The position numbers and the translations under genes are program-made. A model generated the notes under the pieces. That model was given only the letters and a program-made list of their open reading frames with translations. It did not search any database and was not told the origin of the DNA. Positions 32,864-46,400 of a DNA stretch of 64,000 nt are shown piece by piece; the first letter of the stretch is position 1; each line of letters starts with the position of its first letter. Source of the stretch: Mercenaria mercenaria (lineage: Eukaryota; Mollusca; Bivalvia; Venerida; Veneridae); contig NC_069362.1 in assembly GCF_021730395.1 (NCBI RefSeq), forward strand, positions 70,883,501-70,947,500, written 5' to 3'.

Positions 32864-34897
32864 GATATTTTGGAATTGCAGTCTTCCCTGTAATATGTGC
32901 TCTCTTCATAATGTGTGCAGATACATATATATACATTGATATGATTCATCTGCGCTTGACAAATTGAGTTTAAAGATATTATGTATGTACATTGTATTCG
33001 CTAAGCTTGATACTCCTGAACTAAATATGTTTATGTACTATGTTCTTTATTTTTAAAAGATAGTAATTATTTTACAAAACAGACCGGGGGTTGAACTATA
33101 GTTTTGTATCAATATAAGTCGCTAGTCGCTAATTCATAAATTCTAATGGTTACATTGCGGACGTCTTTCAGTGTATATATTTTAGATCGGTCTTGGGACA
33201 AGAATAACAGTTAAACACAAACGTGTCTTCCTTGCACAGACATATGTTCATTTCAAAACGTGTTGAGTCGATAATTGCAGAATTATTTTGCAGTTTTTTT
33301 AGGTTTCGAGGTTTTGATAAATTTGAAACAGCTTTATTTAATTCGAATCGCCTTTAATGCATGTTTATTATCACAATGAACAAAACAGCTACGTACTGCA
33401 ATGACATTTCATTGGTATATCAGTAAAAATTCAGTGAAATGGACCTGGAAATGGAAAAGCAATAATTTGGCATAGAGAGACAACAATGAATCAGTATAGC
33501 GTATTTTGTAGATCTAATCGGTGTATACATTGGAGATTTAATCCCCCGACTGTAGCAGAAGCTAATCATGTAATGGGCAAATATTAACAAGAATTAGCCT
33601 TTTTCATATTTTTTAGCGGTACCAAAGAAATACACGAAAAAAAAACATGACAACATCGCTTTTATTTCCTATTCACTTTTGTCAATAGTATTTCAAACAG
33701 GTCCTTGCTGACTTTCCAATCCATCAGGTTTCCGGTACACGTGACCATTTGAATTAACTCTAATTTCAGGCTTTGCTTCCGGTGAAAGTGTAAAATATCT
33801 CGGAACCGCATTATAGTTTTAATGATTTTGTGGAAAGACATTTACAGGGAAATGCCATCAAACATTTGGGCAAAGCACAAGAGAGCAACAAGCATTAAAA
33901 AATTAGTTATTCTACTCTTTTCCCGAATAAGGTATGGACGTAATCAGCTTTCAAAGTGACGTTCAGCTTTACAGGTGGAATTTCAGATTGAACTCAAGCA
34001 TAGTTTATTTTTATCGGAGTTGTCGAACCTTCTGTGTAATAAATCCAAAAAAATGTAACAGTGTAAACATTTCACTCTAACTTACATTTTTATCAGTGAT
34101 AACTGAATCGAAAGAAAAAATGGTATTGGACTAAGTGACTATTTCTTTTTGTTGTGTTTATATTTTATAGATTTCGTTGCTAACGAATTACCTCTTTCTT
34201 TCAGAGCGATTTGCACTGCACGTGTACAGGTCTGTCTGCGCATTGAAGATCAACGTAATGCTGTAGTGACTCTTTATTTAAATATCTTTACATATTTCTA
34301 GTACTGTTTTAGGTATAATTGACTATAATTTTAGGCAAAGAAGACCAAACACTCGTTTGAAACTGCAAACGTTCTGAGGCATGGAACATCGAGACGCCAT
34401 CGTGACATATGTTTGACGTCAGTACTACAAAGCTTTTGCGTACGAACTTTTTCAAATAATTATGCAGTAATCTATACAATTGAAATGTTTGTTACATGTA
34501 TAAAAAGTACAGTTTTAACATGTTTAACTTGTATCGGCCAGATAGTATAAAGTTTACGTTCATGTAAATGGAAGTAATCCAATACATAACAAAAGACTAT
34601 AACACTCCATACTAAATGAATATCCTGAATCTATGTTACAAGTCGAGTAAAAAATGTCATGTGATGCATGATATACTCAATTTTTCCAACAGACACATCA
34701 ATGTTTTGTGGAATTGTACTATTATTCAGTACAGTTCAATGTCAATTTACAGAATAGCATCTTTGAATAGAAAGTTCGAGCAATATTCATTTCTATCCTA
34801 AAACGTCATTGAAACATCATCGAAGCGAAACACAAATACTGTTCTGTAGCCACTTTAACGGAAATCTGTTTGAAATGTTTTCAAAAAAAGTTGTTAT
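32864..34897. other. Intergenic, no gene recognised
   Basis: AT-rich 3' flank of the C1q gene and of the minus-strand paralogue. I looked here for a lost SAM exon of the paralogue and saw no SAM-like coding sequence on the minus strand. Confidence 0.45.
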
Positions 34898-36053
34898 CTA
34901 ATTGTCCTCGGTGACAGTTTCATAACTGCAGCCGACCCATTTAGAAGGAGGTACGTAGCTATCATCGGTCTCTGTACAATTTTCTTCTTTTAATTCAGTT
35001 CTAACAACGTTTGAATTGCATACGTTGTTGTTTGTGACAATTGTTGTGGGTTTGTCACAGTTAGATGTTTGTTTCTGTGCTACTGTTGCATATAAATATG
35101 AATTCGTTGCAGGCATGTAGCAGGACTGTGTCCACCTTGATGGAAGTAGATAGTAATCATCGTCATCATTGTGGCTACCAAGTGTTTCATTCTTTAGTTG
35201 TGAAAGTGGCGGACGTTTTATTATTTTGCATGGGCTTATATTCACTGCAGTTTTGTCACATGGTTCCGGAGTAATAAAGGGTTTAATATTTTTTGTAGAT
35301 TTTACTTCTTTTGCCTTCTCTGCATCACTGGTATCTTCGAGTAGTTGGCAAGGGGCACGCAGGTTGACATAATCGTCTATTTCGTAAGAATTATGTGGCT
35401 TGTATTTCGGCTTTGGAACAGAGTATATCACAGATGGATCTTCACTTTCTTCTTCTTTCTTGCTTAAACTAGTCAGGTTTTCTACCAGTAAAACTCTGTC
35501 ATTTACGTAAATTGCTTCGTCTGTAAGTTCTAAATACGGCATAGATAATCTGATATTGTTTACATTGAATTTATTTTTGTTTTTGTTATAGACAGAAGCA
35601 AAACATATTCCACCATTGTGGAATGCGTTGTTTTCTGGTTTTATTACATTTAACTCACTTGAGAGCATGTCAAATTCTATTTCTGTACTAGTCCTTGACC
35701 CGAGATCCTCTTTTTCCTCTGTTATGTAACTGATAAATGAGTGATCAGTTGGCTTTACTTGACCTGTAAATTTATCTGCAGGAGTTCGACTTTCTGAAAA
35801 CATTCTGTATAACTCTTCGTGAACTTTGCCGAAACCAGCCTTAGACTTTTTTGCAACATACTTCAGGTAACCTGGGATTTTCTTTTTCGATTTCTGAAAA
35901 ACGTTAGAAAAATATGATTACAGACTATATTAATTGAACTGATTCAACTGTGGTATTTTATAATTAATATGAAATGAACAGACAAAATGCGCGTACTTGT
36001 ATAAATACCTGTCTATTGTCATCCTTAATTTCTGTGCTCTTGTTTTTATTCAT
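34898..36053 (-). CDS. Paralogous docking protein lacking the SAM domain
   Basis: Two minus-strand exons, 36053-36009 (15 codons, MNKNKSTEIKDDNRQ) and 35893-34898, joined by a GTATTT donor and a TTTTTCAG acceptor; 346 residues. It follows the protein at 18426-20510 throughout: GYLKYVAKKSKAGFGKVHEE near the start, EKEDLGSRTS, VIYSVPKPKY, SYEIDDYVNLRAPCQL and DSYVPPSKW. It then stops after YETVTEDN, where the longer paralogue continues for another ~300 residues with more YxxP sites and the SAM domain. It keeps one YSVP, YLLP, YVPP and YVNL. No internal stop before the end. It may be a genuine short product or a truncated copy; the intact frame over 331 codons argues that it has been kept. Transcription start and any further exon are not visible. 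Confidence 0.75.
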
Positions 36054-37325
36054 GTTGTTGAATATATAATTACTTGTTATCCTTATTGTTTTGAACCATC
36101 TGTCCGTTGAATCCTTTAAATATAATGCGGGAAGCAAGATAACGTTTAGTGGTTCAATAGATAGTTGGACACTTAATGTTAATTTAGCTCACCTGGGCAA
36201 GTGTCTAGTCAAATTACGACAGCCTGTGACTTTTCTCTCTCGGCTGCTGTTCGTTCTCCGCCCTTTTCATATCAGTTAAAATATCAGATATTTGAAACAT
36301 CACTCAATATAAAAATATTTTGGAATAATTTAGAATATTTGAGTGTTTAAGCCATATTTGTTATTAGTACCTCGTATAAGCTAGATGTTACTAGTATTTC
36401 ATATAATAGTTTTTATACACTTTCTGGTCCTTATCAGTCAATGAGATAATGCAATGTGTTTATGATTGACTTTCACTTGAGACAGATATGAGGGAGTAAC
36501 TCGCATGAACAGACTGATTCAAATTGTGTCTTTTATTATTTTGCTTAGTTGTTTTACGCTTTCAAGACATCTTCATAACGATTTCATAATTATTATCATT
36601 ATTATACTTGAGGTACAGCCACTTTTACAGAATGATAGTGGTTTATATTCGATTAATATCGATAACTGTAAAGAGACATGAATCATATACGATGAATTCA
36701 TCAATTCACATCGATTATTAAAGGAAAACTCGACTAGGAGCCGATAATGAAATACCTATAAGATCGTCCGTTCACACGATACACATTATCTATATAGCAT
36801 TAGGCGTGCGACTCGGTACCAGTATTTACAATTCATCGGAAGTATCTTCGCTATACTAGTAGATATGTAGATATAATCACCATGTTCTTATCCTGGCTAA
36901 TTAAACCTTGACTGACGTCCCATCTCTAGTGTTTAAATTGTTTTGGCGACCTTCAAATGTTTTTGAAAAACTCTCATACTACAAGAAAATATTTCTTGTG
37001 TAAATGTACGAAACATTTAATGATAAGCCTGTTGTTGATCACGCAATCTCCCTTGTGGTGAGGCAGCAAGTACTTTAAGTATCATGTGTTTTGGACATGT
37101 GTCAGTTTGTAAGAAAGAGATACAGCTTAAGAACAGAATGACCATGCGTCAATCAATTAAACAAAATGTAACTGTGAAAGTAACTGAGCAATATACCTCA
37201 CGTTATCTACAAAATGATAAAAAATGTCCTCAACTTTTTGTACTGCTACATTTTATATATTTATTTCAATATGGATGACTGTAATAGTGAAATATAATTA
37301 CAAACTGAGGTTTAAGAATACATAT
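36054..37325. other. Intergenic, no gene recognised
   Basis: Upstream of the minus-strand paralogue. Short open frames (36091-36279, 37084-37278) have no recognisable domain. Confidence 0.45.
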
Positions 37326-37328
37326 ATA

Positions 37329-37445
37329 AGGGAGTAAGTGGAGCAGTGGTTAGCAGGTTGGACTACAACGCCAGCCATCCGGGTTCGATTCCTGGCCCGA
37401 ATAGTGTTCAGTGCTGGGTGATTGTATTTATTAATGTAAGTCTGA
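37329..37445 (+). repeat. tRNA-derived SINE-like sequence
   Basis: GAGCAGTGGTTAGCAGG resembles a polymerase III A box and GGGTTCGATTCC a B box about 38 bases later, with a T-arm stem CCGGG/CCTGG (37379-37395). The acceptor ends do not pair, so it is not a tRNA gene. Followed by a non-tRNA tail GTGTTCAGTGCTGGGTGATT. Confidence 0.6.
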
Positions 37446-38131
37446 GATAATCGTTAATTTTATAATTGCATGTATTATAATAAGAAAATGAAAATTAACA
37501 GGAAATAAATCAGATAAAGAGACTTGTGTTTTTGTATTTATAAACCGATATAAAATCTACTACTCTTACCGGGTGGCAAATGTTGCTCTATACATACAAG
37601 AGTTGAAATTGTCTATCATTAAAATACGTATTATTCTTTGATATAACAGAAATAAAAAATGTTATCGATATTTAACAACAGTTGAATGTGAGTAATGTGT
37701 GTTATTAACAACTAGAATATTTAACTTCATAGTTATTACCATAGTTCTTACTTATTTCATCAGCACTTCATTAAGTTATTATATTTGAAATCTGAGTGGG
37801 GAAAATACTCATATTATCCATAGGGATATTATTTTGTTTTAACATACTACATCACTCTTTCGGTAATCCATACCAACCTTATTACACAGTACGTACGTCT
37901 GGAACACAAACATCCATAAACAGTGTCTTATAATTTTAGGTTTTATACATTTGATTTGATTTGATGTTTAATATGCATAATTATAGTCAAACCTTTTACA
38001 TTGTCACCTAACAATAAGGCAAAAAACTGGCCTTTGAACCAATGTGACTTGCATTTTAAAGTACGTACCCTTGCTCTATTTCTTTAGCAATATTAGAACA
38101 ATGGTCTTTCTTGAGAGGTGGCTGATTGCAC
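37446..38131. other. Intergenic, no gene recognised
   Basis: AT-rich; nothing that I can support. Confidence 0.4.
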
Positions 38132-38397
38132 AACATTGACCGTTTGTCCTTCCAAAATACCAGTTGATCAGTATATGACTGTATAAAGTGGTAAAGGGGT
38201 TTATAGTAGTCATGTAGTGAACTGTTTAGTCAATATTCATTGCTGCGTATTCAGAAACTGTTCTAACATTGACCGTTTGTCCTTCCAAAATACCAGTTGA
38301 TCAGTATATGACTGTATAAAGTGGTAAGGGGGTTTATAGTAGTCATGTAGTGAACTGTTTAGTCAATATTCATTGCTGCGTATTCAGAAACTGTTCT
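38132..38397. repeat. 133-bp tandem duplication, nearly identical
   Basis: Units 38132-38264 and 38265-38397 both begin AACATTGACCGTTTGTCC and end CAGAAACTGTTCT; by eye they differ at one base (GTAAAGGGG against GTAAGGGGG). A very recent duplication or copy-number polymorphism. No coding content. Confidence 0.92.
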
Positions 38398-39289
38398 CCT
38401 AAGGAGGAGGTAAAGAAAACAACAACAACAATACCCTCTAAAGTAAATACACCATTGTGATCGTCAATATATAACACTTGGGTTCCTATTAAACTGTGAG
38501 TTTCACGCCCCTAGGTGGGATAAAATGATGTTTGTTGTGTTCATTTATTGAACATCTTAGTCCTTCCTCATCATTTAACTTGAAAGTATCATATAGAGCC
38601 CATATTCCTGATTAGACATTTTTCAGAATATGGTCTTGATAACATATGAGCTTGAAAGTTTGAAACTCAGTCATTTCGGATGAACAACTACGTAAGTCTG
38701 AATTCAAGCACAACCTTGTGTATATAATACATTTCATTTCATATGCCAAAACTTAGAACTCAATTTCGCATATGGGTCATGATCAGTCAATAATTAGGTC
38801 ATTAATTACAGCAATAAAAATCCTGCTTACACTATATAGACAATGTTTTTTCTCCAACATTCATGACTGAAAACCCATCAGAATGTCTGTTTGCCTAGGG
38901 TCTACAACAAAGACACAAGTATCGTTACATCATCTCCTGTTCAATCAGTACTACATACACTGTTTTGTTTGGCGCGGAGTTTCCTTTTGCTGCATCTTGC
39001 AGCAACTTTCGTACTTGTTCATAGTGTTGTAGCCGAAGTACTGTGTTCTATGTATATAATATATAATAGAATCGGAGGCCAACAAAGGGTGGTTTTATTG
39101 TGCGTATGATATAACCCGTGTTGTAGTAGTACTGAATTTATTAAACCAGAGACTTGTATTGCTCTGAATTTGCTAAATTAGCGCAGGCTCGCATTGTACG
39201 ATTTCCTTAAATCCACCACTCACGCTTGCTGCATGCCCTGCTGGAAGGTAGTGATGTAACTTCTTCCAGAAATGACTAAGTAAGATCCA
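38398..39289. other. Intergenic, no gene recognised
   Basis: Short frames without domain (for example 38891-39109). Confidence 0.4.
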
Positions 39290-39640
39290 GTATGAAGATC
39301 CCTGTTTCAAGATCTATAGCAATGGGGTATGTACATGGACTATGTAAAATAAAAAAAAGCGGAAAACCACAGGTCGCCGAACACGACATAAACGAAAATG
39401 CTGCAGGCTCGGTTTGTTTGAGCCTGTTCATTAACGGTAGTGAAAATGCAAGCTACCGCCCACGCCCTCTAGTCCCGGGTTGAGCAGGACTCAACATTTA
39501 CACATGTTATAAGTATCAAAATACAAATTAAAGACATTCGCAGATGTATTGATACGGCGGTGCACATGGAACCTTTAATGATGCATAGAGTGTAATTCTA
39601 TGAAAAGTGGCGTATGGTCCCCAGATAAAGTAATGGTTTT
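39290..39640 (+). repeat. Direct repeat pair, copy A (dispersed family copy 4)
   Basis: From about 39360 it matches 45264-45545 in the same orientation: GCAGGCTCGGTTTG, GTTCATTAACGGTAGTG, CACGCCCTCTAG, TTGAGCAGGACTCAACATTT, GTGTAATTCTATGAAA and TATGGTCCCCAG. The first part also shares CTCGGTTTG, CTGTTCA and CCTCTAG blocks with copies 1 to 3. The open frame at 39292-39483 is a translation of this repeat. Confidence 0.75.
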
Positions 39641-40458
39641 ATGGCACTGTATTGTAACGTTCAGTGACAAAACCACAACCTATGTGTTTTAACTGGTAAA
39701 TTGTGAACGACATCCTACTCGTAATCACAACCTTGTATTAACAAGATATACCCTCCAAATGAACCTCTGACATACGTAATACTTAAAAGGTACGACTTGT
39801 CCAAATTCACTTTCAAGGAACGCAGTCCACAGATGTGCTCATGTAAATATATATTTAAAGTAAACCATGCACTCGATAACATTGCAAAAGTGTGTGTGAA
39901 CAAGGGAAACATCATTAAAGATCAAGCGAAACGGGAAAGAAACAAAATAGCTGATCAGTTCATTGGGCGTTAAGAACTGCCTGTAGTGAAGTATTCTGTC
40001 TTCTGTCAGTTCTACAAGACACAATCCATCGAGGAAACATAGCATTCAACAGTAAAATCGCTAAACACTACACATGCGGTGTTTGTAGAAATATTCAGGT
40101 TATAACTCCTATTAATAAACTTCCAGGTAATTACGCCTTTTAATAGACTCTCTTATGATTTTACGGATTGAAACAAAGGAAACAAATGTTGTAAACAACA
40201 TTCCAATTTAAATATTTATTAATTGTGGATCAGAGGAAAAGACAAGAAGGAATGATGTTATTTATTTGACGGTACATGGTGTAGATACGAATGGATTAAG
40301 TTAAAAGATTCTAAAGAAAAGAGCAGCTTCAGCAGATTGTCTCAAATGTAAAGCAAAGTAAGCTGATTTGGCGATGCAGCACGATAACACTGGGAAAATA
40401 TATTGTACATGGTCATAGATAGTGTATGAATAAAGCAGAGCTCACAGAATGGCCTGAC
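39641..40458. other. 3' flank of the phosphorylase gene
   Basis: Contains its likely polyadenylation signal (minus, 40261-40266). Open frames at 39715-39915 and 39839-40045 show no domain. Confidence 0.4.
40261..40266 (-). promoter_or_regulatory. Polyadenylation signal of the phosphorylase gene
   Basis: AATAAA on the minus strand about 195 bases after the stop codon; another at 40215-40220. Position-based inference. Confidence 0.45.
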
Positions 40459-43400
40459 TTATAACGCCATCACTAAAGCTTTCATGTAAGCAGCGGCGGT
40501 AAGAGCAGCGTATGGTTGCCAGTCTTTCGTGGTCCCATCTATATAATCACAGATACCTCTAATAACTAGAAAACTCTCATTTCTGTTGCCTTCTAGAGAC
40601 TCCAACACAGCCTCAAAGTCCAGATCGTAGGCTCTGATATTGCTTTTTATGGCAAAATCTGTTCTAGCAACTTGAGTCCTTGACAACAACCTGCCACTTC
40701 CGATGGCTCCATAACTAATATGTGGTACCCCCAGTTTTAGATCGTGTTTCATTGGGGGTATGGGATGTTCGAAACTAATACCTGAACTATCATTTTGTCT
40801 TATGATGCGCAGTTTTTTATCCGATGATGGCCGTTTAAAGCTTGTCTCCTGTTTCCCGAGGATTTCTTGGCCTTCTTCAATATAAATATCCCAAGGCCGT
40901 GGTTTTCTCCATTCAGTTTTAACAATCGACTCTAAACTCATGGACACATTTTGAAGAGTTTTGTTTCGACATGAAAAAGGTCTTGTTGTGTAGACATATC
41001 CCCTGCCAATTGGATCATGGGTTATTCTGGCACAATGTATGTACATCGGGTCTCTTCTTTCTGTAGTCATTGATACAACTACGTCACCAGGTCGCACGTG
41101 ATGGCTGTAATTTGACGGCATGGGGACACCACCGGCCACGCCTACCAGTAACACATGTTCAACTTTGTTGAATGAGCCTGAAATAACAAATCTCTAAGCC
41201 ACTTTTATTCGAATATTTTATCAATTTCTTTAAACTTTCAAAATTTAATATTCCTTTTTACGTGATATACTAGTATACTTGTATCCATCCCTGGTTTAAA
41301 ATATGTTCATTTAAGAAGGAAAATTTAATGTAATAAGTCAAGTTTAATGTATATGAAACTGAACCTGACATTTTTTATACATTATCTTTAATAAAACTTT
41401 AAAAAGCAATGTAGTAAGGCTGAGTATAATGGTGCACTTATACTTCCTTGCTATTGGGATAGGCCTTAGGTGTGAGACGTCCCGGGCTCGATTCCCGGTC
41501 AGGCCTGAAGTATTTTCGGGCTGTTACATTTCAGCGTATCTTGAAGTTTAGAAATTCAAATGGTGGATATGTAAATACAATAAAGTAACATGTTTGCATA
41601 AAAAGCAAAAGATACACTCATATTTGTTTTTTATTTTTCAAATATACCTAATATTCTAGTTATAGTGTTTTCTGCTGATATTCTCGCGCTCTGGTTGGAT
41701 GTTGGATGCCTGGATAGTTTCGTGCTGACAACTTTGAACCGACCAATTGTACCAATCGTGTACACCTGCGACTCACCTGCAGGCAAACATAATTGATTAA
41801 ACATTTTATGTTCTCATACTGTAATATGTTCTTTCCCTGTACGTTATAATTGTGTTGTATACTGTTGCAGACTATTTTGCTGTGTACGTAAATGATGATT
41901 ATAAAATATTAGGCACTTTTAAAAACAAAATTCAGTCTGCATTAGTTTTTCTAAATAGGAAGAACGAGACATAAATTGAAACATTACTGAGGGGCATATC
42001 GGTACTTAAATAGATGACAAAATTAAAAAGTGTGTTTATAACTGACTGCAAATCAAAACTGAAGCTTCTTATGTATACAGTGTATTAGCTATGATGTGTT
42101 TCAAATAAATAAAACTATGTATATGACTTCTAATAAAATATGTCTAAAACAAAGATAACAAATAAAGTAATGGAAACTAATGTAAATATTTTGCATTAAA
42201 ATTGGCAATACAAACATTATTTATCTATGTAACCGGACAGAAAGTACATGTATGTACGCTGTGATCATAATAGTATTATGTCAAGTACTGATACACTACC
42301 AAGTCTCAGAGTGATTCCTGTGCACAGCTGAATAATATTAAGCATGGTGATGGGTGAAAACATTTCCAGTTATTGATGCAAACCGTTTTTTTTCTACCGG
42401 TCAGTAGACCGGTAAGTTCAAAGTAAAACAGAATTTCTAGACTTTGCCGATATGATAAATAATTAGAAGGACATATATAATCATTTAATTGAGACAACTA
42501 AAACTCTTTAAAAATTGCTTTTTGAATAAACTAACATTGCAAACAGGAACACGGACGTTTAGACTTTACAATATGTTTTAGGGCATTACATGGACATTAA
42601 ACACACAATAAATTACTAGACTGTGGAAGACATGGACAAGTTCTACACACAAAAGCTCTAAGGGTACGAGTAAGTTCTACGTACTAAACGTGCGGTAAAA
42701 CACAAAAAGAAGCACCTTATTGAACAAATTGTGTAATTTTCCGTTTTTCTACAGTAACCATTTTTTTAAAAAGATATCAAACAAACTGAAAGTTAGTCCA
42801 ACTGAGTGCTTCTAAAAGAGAAAAGCTTACCTACAAAACTACGCCGAACTGAAGACACAAAATAAAATACATATGTTTTAAACTGACTCTCCTGTCGTAA
42901 TTAGGTTGTGTTATTTTTAAAAGATATGATAAATAAATTGCTTATAACTAAAATCGAGCAACTATAAAATTAGTCAAACCTTTATCACAACTACCCTGTA
43001 ACATGGCTACTCAATCACAGCTCCACCGCCTACAAGAGGTTCTGTGAATAGGACTTCTCCATATTTTCGTGGTGGAGCAATCACTCGATTTTATTTTTAA
43101 ACAATGGAGTGCAATTTACAGTTCGTAAACTATTTTTGTCAGCAAAACTTCTTTACTTTTGGACAAGGTTATTACTCTTGTCAGGAGCATTGGACTATAC
43201 TATCTCACCTTCGGTTTTGTACTTGACAAAGGTTGTTTTATCATCGATCATGGCATCAACAGCCAGTTTCTCACAATAAAGTGACGTTACTATGGCAATA
43301 GTTGGCTGCTCTCTGCCCGTTAACTGGGGGAGATCCTTGACAAGTTTCAAGTCTGAAAAGTCAATGCTTTAAAGCTAAGAGCCAATAAAATACCTAGATA

Positions 43401-46400
43401 ATTATTCTTTGAATACAAAATGAACAAAACTACATCAATGTATCAGTGCAAAGTATGTTATGTTTAACCATAGCAAAAGCAAACAGCAGAGGTTTAATTA
43501 TTTGCTGAGATCATACCATGTCCTGTTCCGTGATGTATTTCATACTGTATTCTCAACCATCTCCCAATCTCCACTTCCCTCACATGCTGACTCTTCTCCA
43601 GCTCTTTCATAAGCATCACTAAAGTTCCAGAGTCCAAGTTACGACCGGCTGTTTGCCTAAATAAACAATAGCAATACATATTACATAGTCTGCTTTAAAT
43701 ACGCTTAAATTGGAGCGGTTCACGCGTGGATCCGCAAATATTAATAATGACTTGAATATCCAACTGTGATACGGGTATATAATATATCTTTTTATGTATT
43801 TTTGTTGACTTGCCTAGAAGCATTCTTGACATTGGACACAAGACCCGAACATTTCCAGGAAAATCAATTGTCAAGGCAGTCAGATGTTAAAAAACATTTA
43901 ATATCTCAAGGACAAAAATCTTCATAAGAGGATCAAAGATAAACACGTAGGTACCTATTACAAACTCCAAGAAAGAGTATGAAGAAACGCCCCTAAAGTT
44001 CTTGTCATCTCTACATAAAATACTGACAATAGTATTATATAATTTTTAAGAGATTTTCCCAAACATAAATTAGTCATCAGAGTTTTTGAAGTCAAAATGT
44101 AGGTTCAAATAACTGTATGATTTTTTTCCTGTGATATGATGCACTGCTTCAATTTGCCTCTCTTTTTTGTCATATTCTCCTCCATTAGTCCATAACACTA
44201 TAAACTGTTTTGGGGTATAGACTCTCATCATAATGAGTAGGCAAACCATTTCAGCAGAAAAAAAACTCAATTAAGCCATTATCAACAAACTGTCAACATT
44301 TCGCTTCTGTGAAAATTCGATCTGCTAAAATTGTAAAATTCATTCAATTTGCTCCAAAATTGGAAGAAATATTGTCAAAGTAGCAAACAGCTTGGAACCT
44401 GATCAGACGCCGATTTAATCGGCGTCTGATCTGGTTCGAAGCTGTTTGCAAAGGCTGTTAAATTCGCCTGCAGCAGGCTAAGGGTTAAGGGATATTATCA
44501 AACAAACTGGGTCAACATTTAGCGGGGCCTTTCATAGTTTTGTATTAAATTTTACGAAGTCTGTATATGTGAAGTCTCAATATTTACTGCAGCTTGGAAT
44601 GATTTTAAAGAGGCACTATCTTTATACAAATTCGATACACAATTACTTACAAACAAACTGCTCTCTCGGTTTACCCCAACACTTCTAAGGAAAATACATA
44701 AGCGTGACAAACTGTACTAAGGAAATGACATCTTAAAATTGCAAAAATCCTTTAAGGCATTCAAAAGCAAATTCGACTTGCTTAAAGACTGTATCGTCAG
44801 TAAATTCCAGGTCATGCATGGAATGTGTCATTTTGTATGGTTACTCCTGGACATGCAGTAACAAAAACATTTGTTCCTACGTTAAACATAATACTGTAGT
44901 GCAAAAACTTTGGCGTAGAACTCTTGAAAATCAACGATCTCTCTTGATAAACAAAACACTAGAATCGTTTTTGTTAACTTCAATTGCTCAGTCTACAACA
45001 GTTGTTTTAGAAAACTCTTTTCCCAGTCACAGCCTTAGTCTATATGCTTAACGGATGACTTCTGTACCACTGACTATGTTTTTACAATTGCACTGTAGAG
45101 TTTTGATTCTTTTAAAACTCCACCTCCTGAGATCTCTCTCACTTTTAGCTATGGTGCTATAACTGTTGAAGATAAACGCCTCTCAGTCATAATATTTTTA
45201 TTGTAAGACAATACGCCGTAGATACAGATGCAGAGCTAGCTTACATGTCGTACAAATCTCATGAAATAGAAAAGCAGATCGCTCAACACGACAAAACTGA
45301 AAATGTTGCAGGCTCTGTTTGACTGAGCATGTTCATGGGCGGTAGTGGAAATGTATGCTACCGTCCACGCCCTCTAGCCCAAGGTTGAGCAGAACTTAAC
45401 ATTTACACATGTTACAAGTACAAATAACAATTTAGAGACATCCGCAGATGTGTTCTTACGGCGGTGTACATGTAACCTTCAATGACACACTAGAGTGTAA
45501 TTCCATGAAATGCGGCTTATGGTCCCCAGTTAAAATAATGGGCTTGCCCTAAACGACACGTACGTGAATCTTTTACAACACAGACTGTGGTACGAGTACG
45601 TAAACTTAAAACAACACGGACTGTGGTACGAGTACTCACGTTAAAATGTCTGGCACAGACTGTGTGTTTGGGTAAGCATCTTCCAGACAGTGTAATATTC
45701 TTTGTTTCTTCGCCAACCACAGGATCTGTTTTCGGACCCTAGATTTCTTTGCCTTCTTGCTGTAGTCTGTCTCCACCTCTGATAAAACAAACATTAACCA
45801 AGTTGTAATGAAAATACACCGATCATTTTATTGCTAATACACATTTATAGGCTTAACGTTCATTAAGAATAATCTTTTTACAGCTACGACAAAAATGTTT
45901 CACTAAGAAAATGCACATTTACAAAAATAACTTAAAAGATGTAGATTCATTTGTTTTACCTCCCACAGAATTCTATAATTTCAGTGGTTAAAAACCCTAA
46001 CGCCTGGATCCCCATTTGTCATACTGCCCCATATAATTATTTCCTTGGAGGGTCAATAACAAACCCATTAATTAATAGTGGTGAAATTGCCAGTTACCTG
46101 CTGGCAATACGTCTGTTCCGCTACAGAGTCCATGAACAATGTAAAGGTAACTAAACGCCACTAATTTAGCAAATTGTTTGCTTCATTTATTTTTTTTCAA
46201 GTTACAATCATACCCATAAGTTCTGCAAATTCAAACTGGCCATGTGACGTGTTGTCAGTGGCAACAGCCAATGAAGTTATATCAAATCGTTTGTTATCTG
46301 GAAGATTCCATTTGAGAAACTTTCCGTCACCGTAGTGTGATCCTCTCCCAACTTCTATCTTGTAGTCACCCCAACTTATCCAGAAATATCGCAGTTCCTG

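Noticed and set aside
34898-35372. Plus-strand frames 35065-35274 and 35169-35372
   Set aside because: Antisense shadows of the docking paralogue.
37329-37410. tRNA gene
   Set aside because: A and B box and T-arm are present but no acceptor stem forms; better explained as a SINE head. The same holds for 41455-41512 and 50310-50385.
44818-45051. 77-codon frame in a phosphorylase-gene intron
   Set aside because: No family match; it lies in a repeat-rich intron beside a possible LINE fragment.
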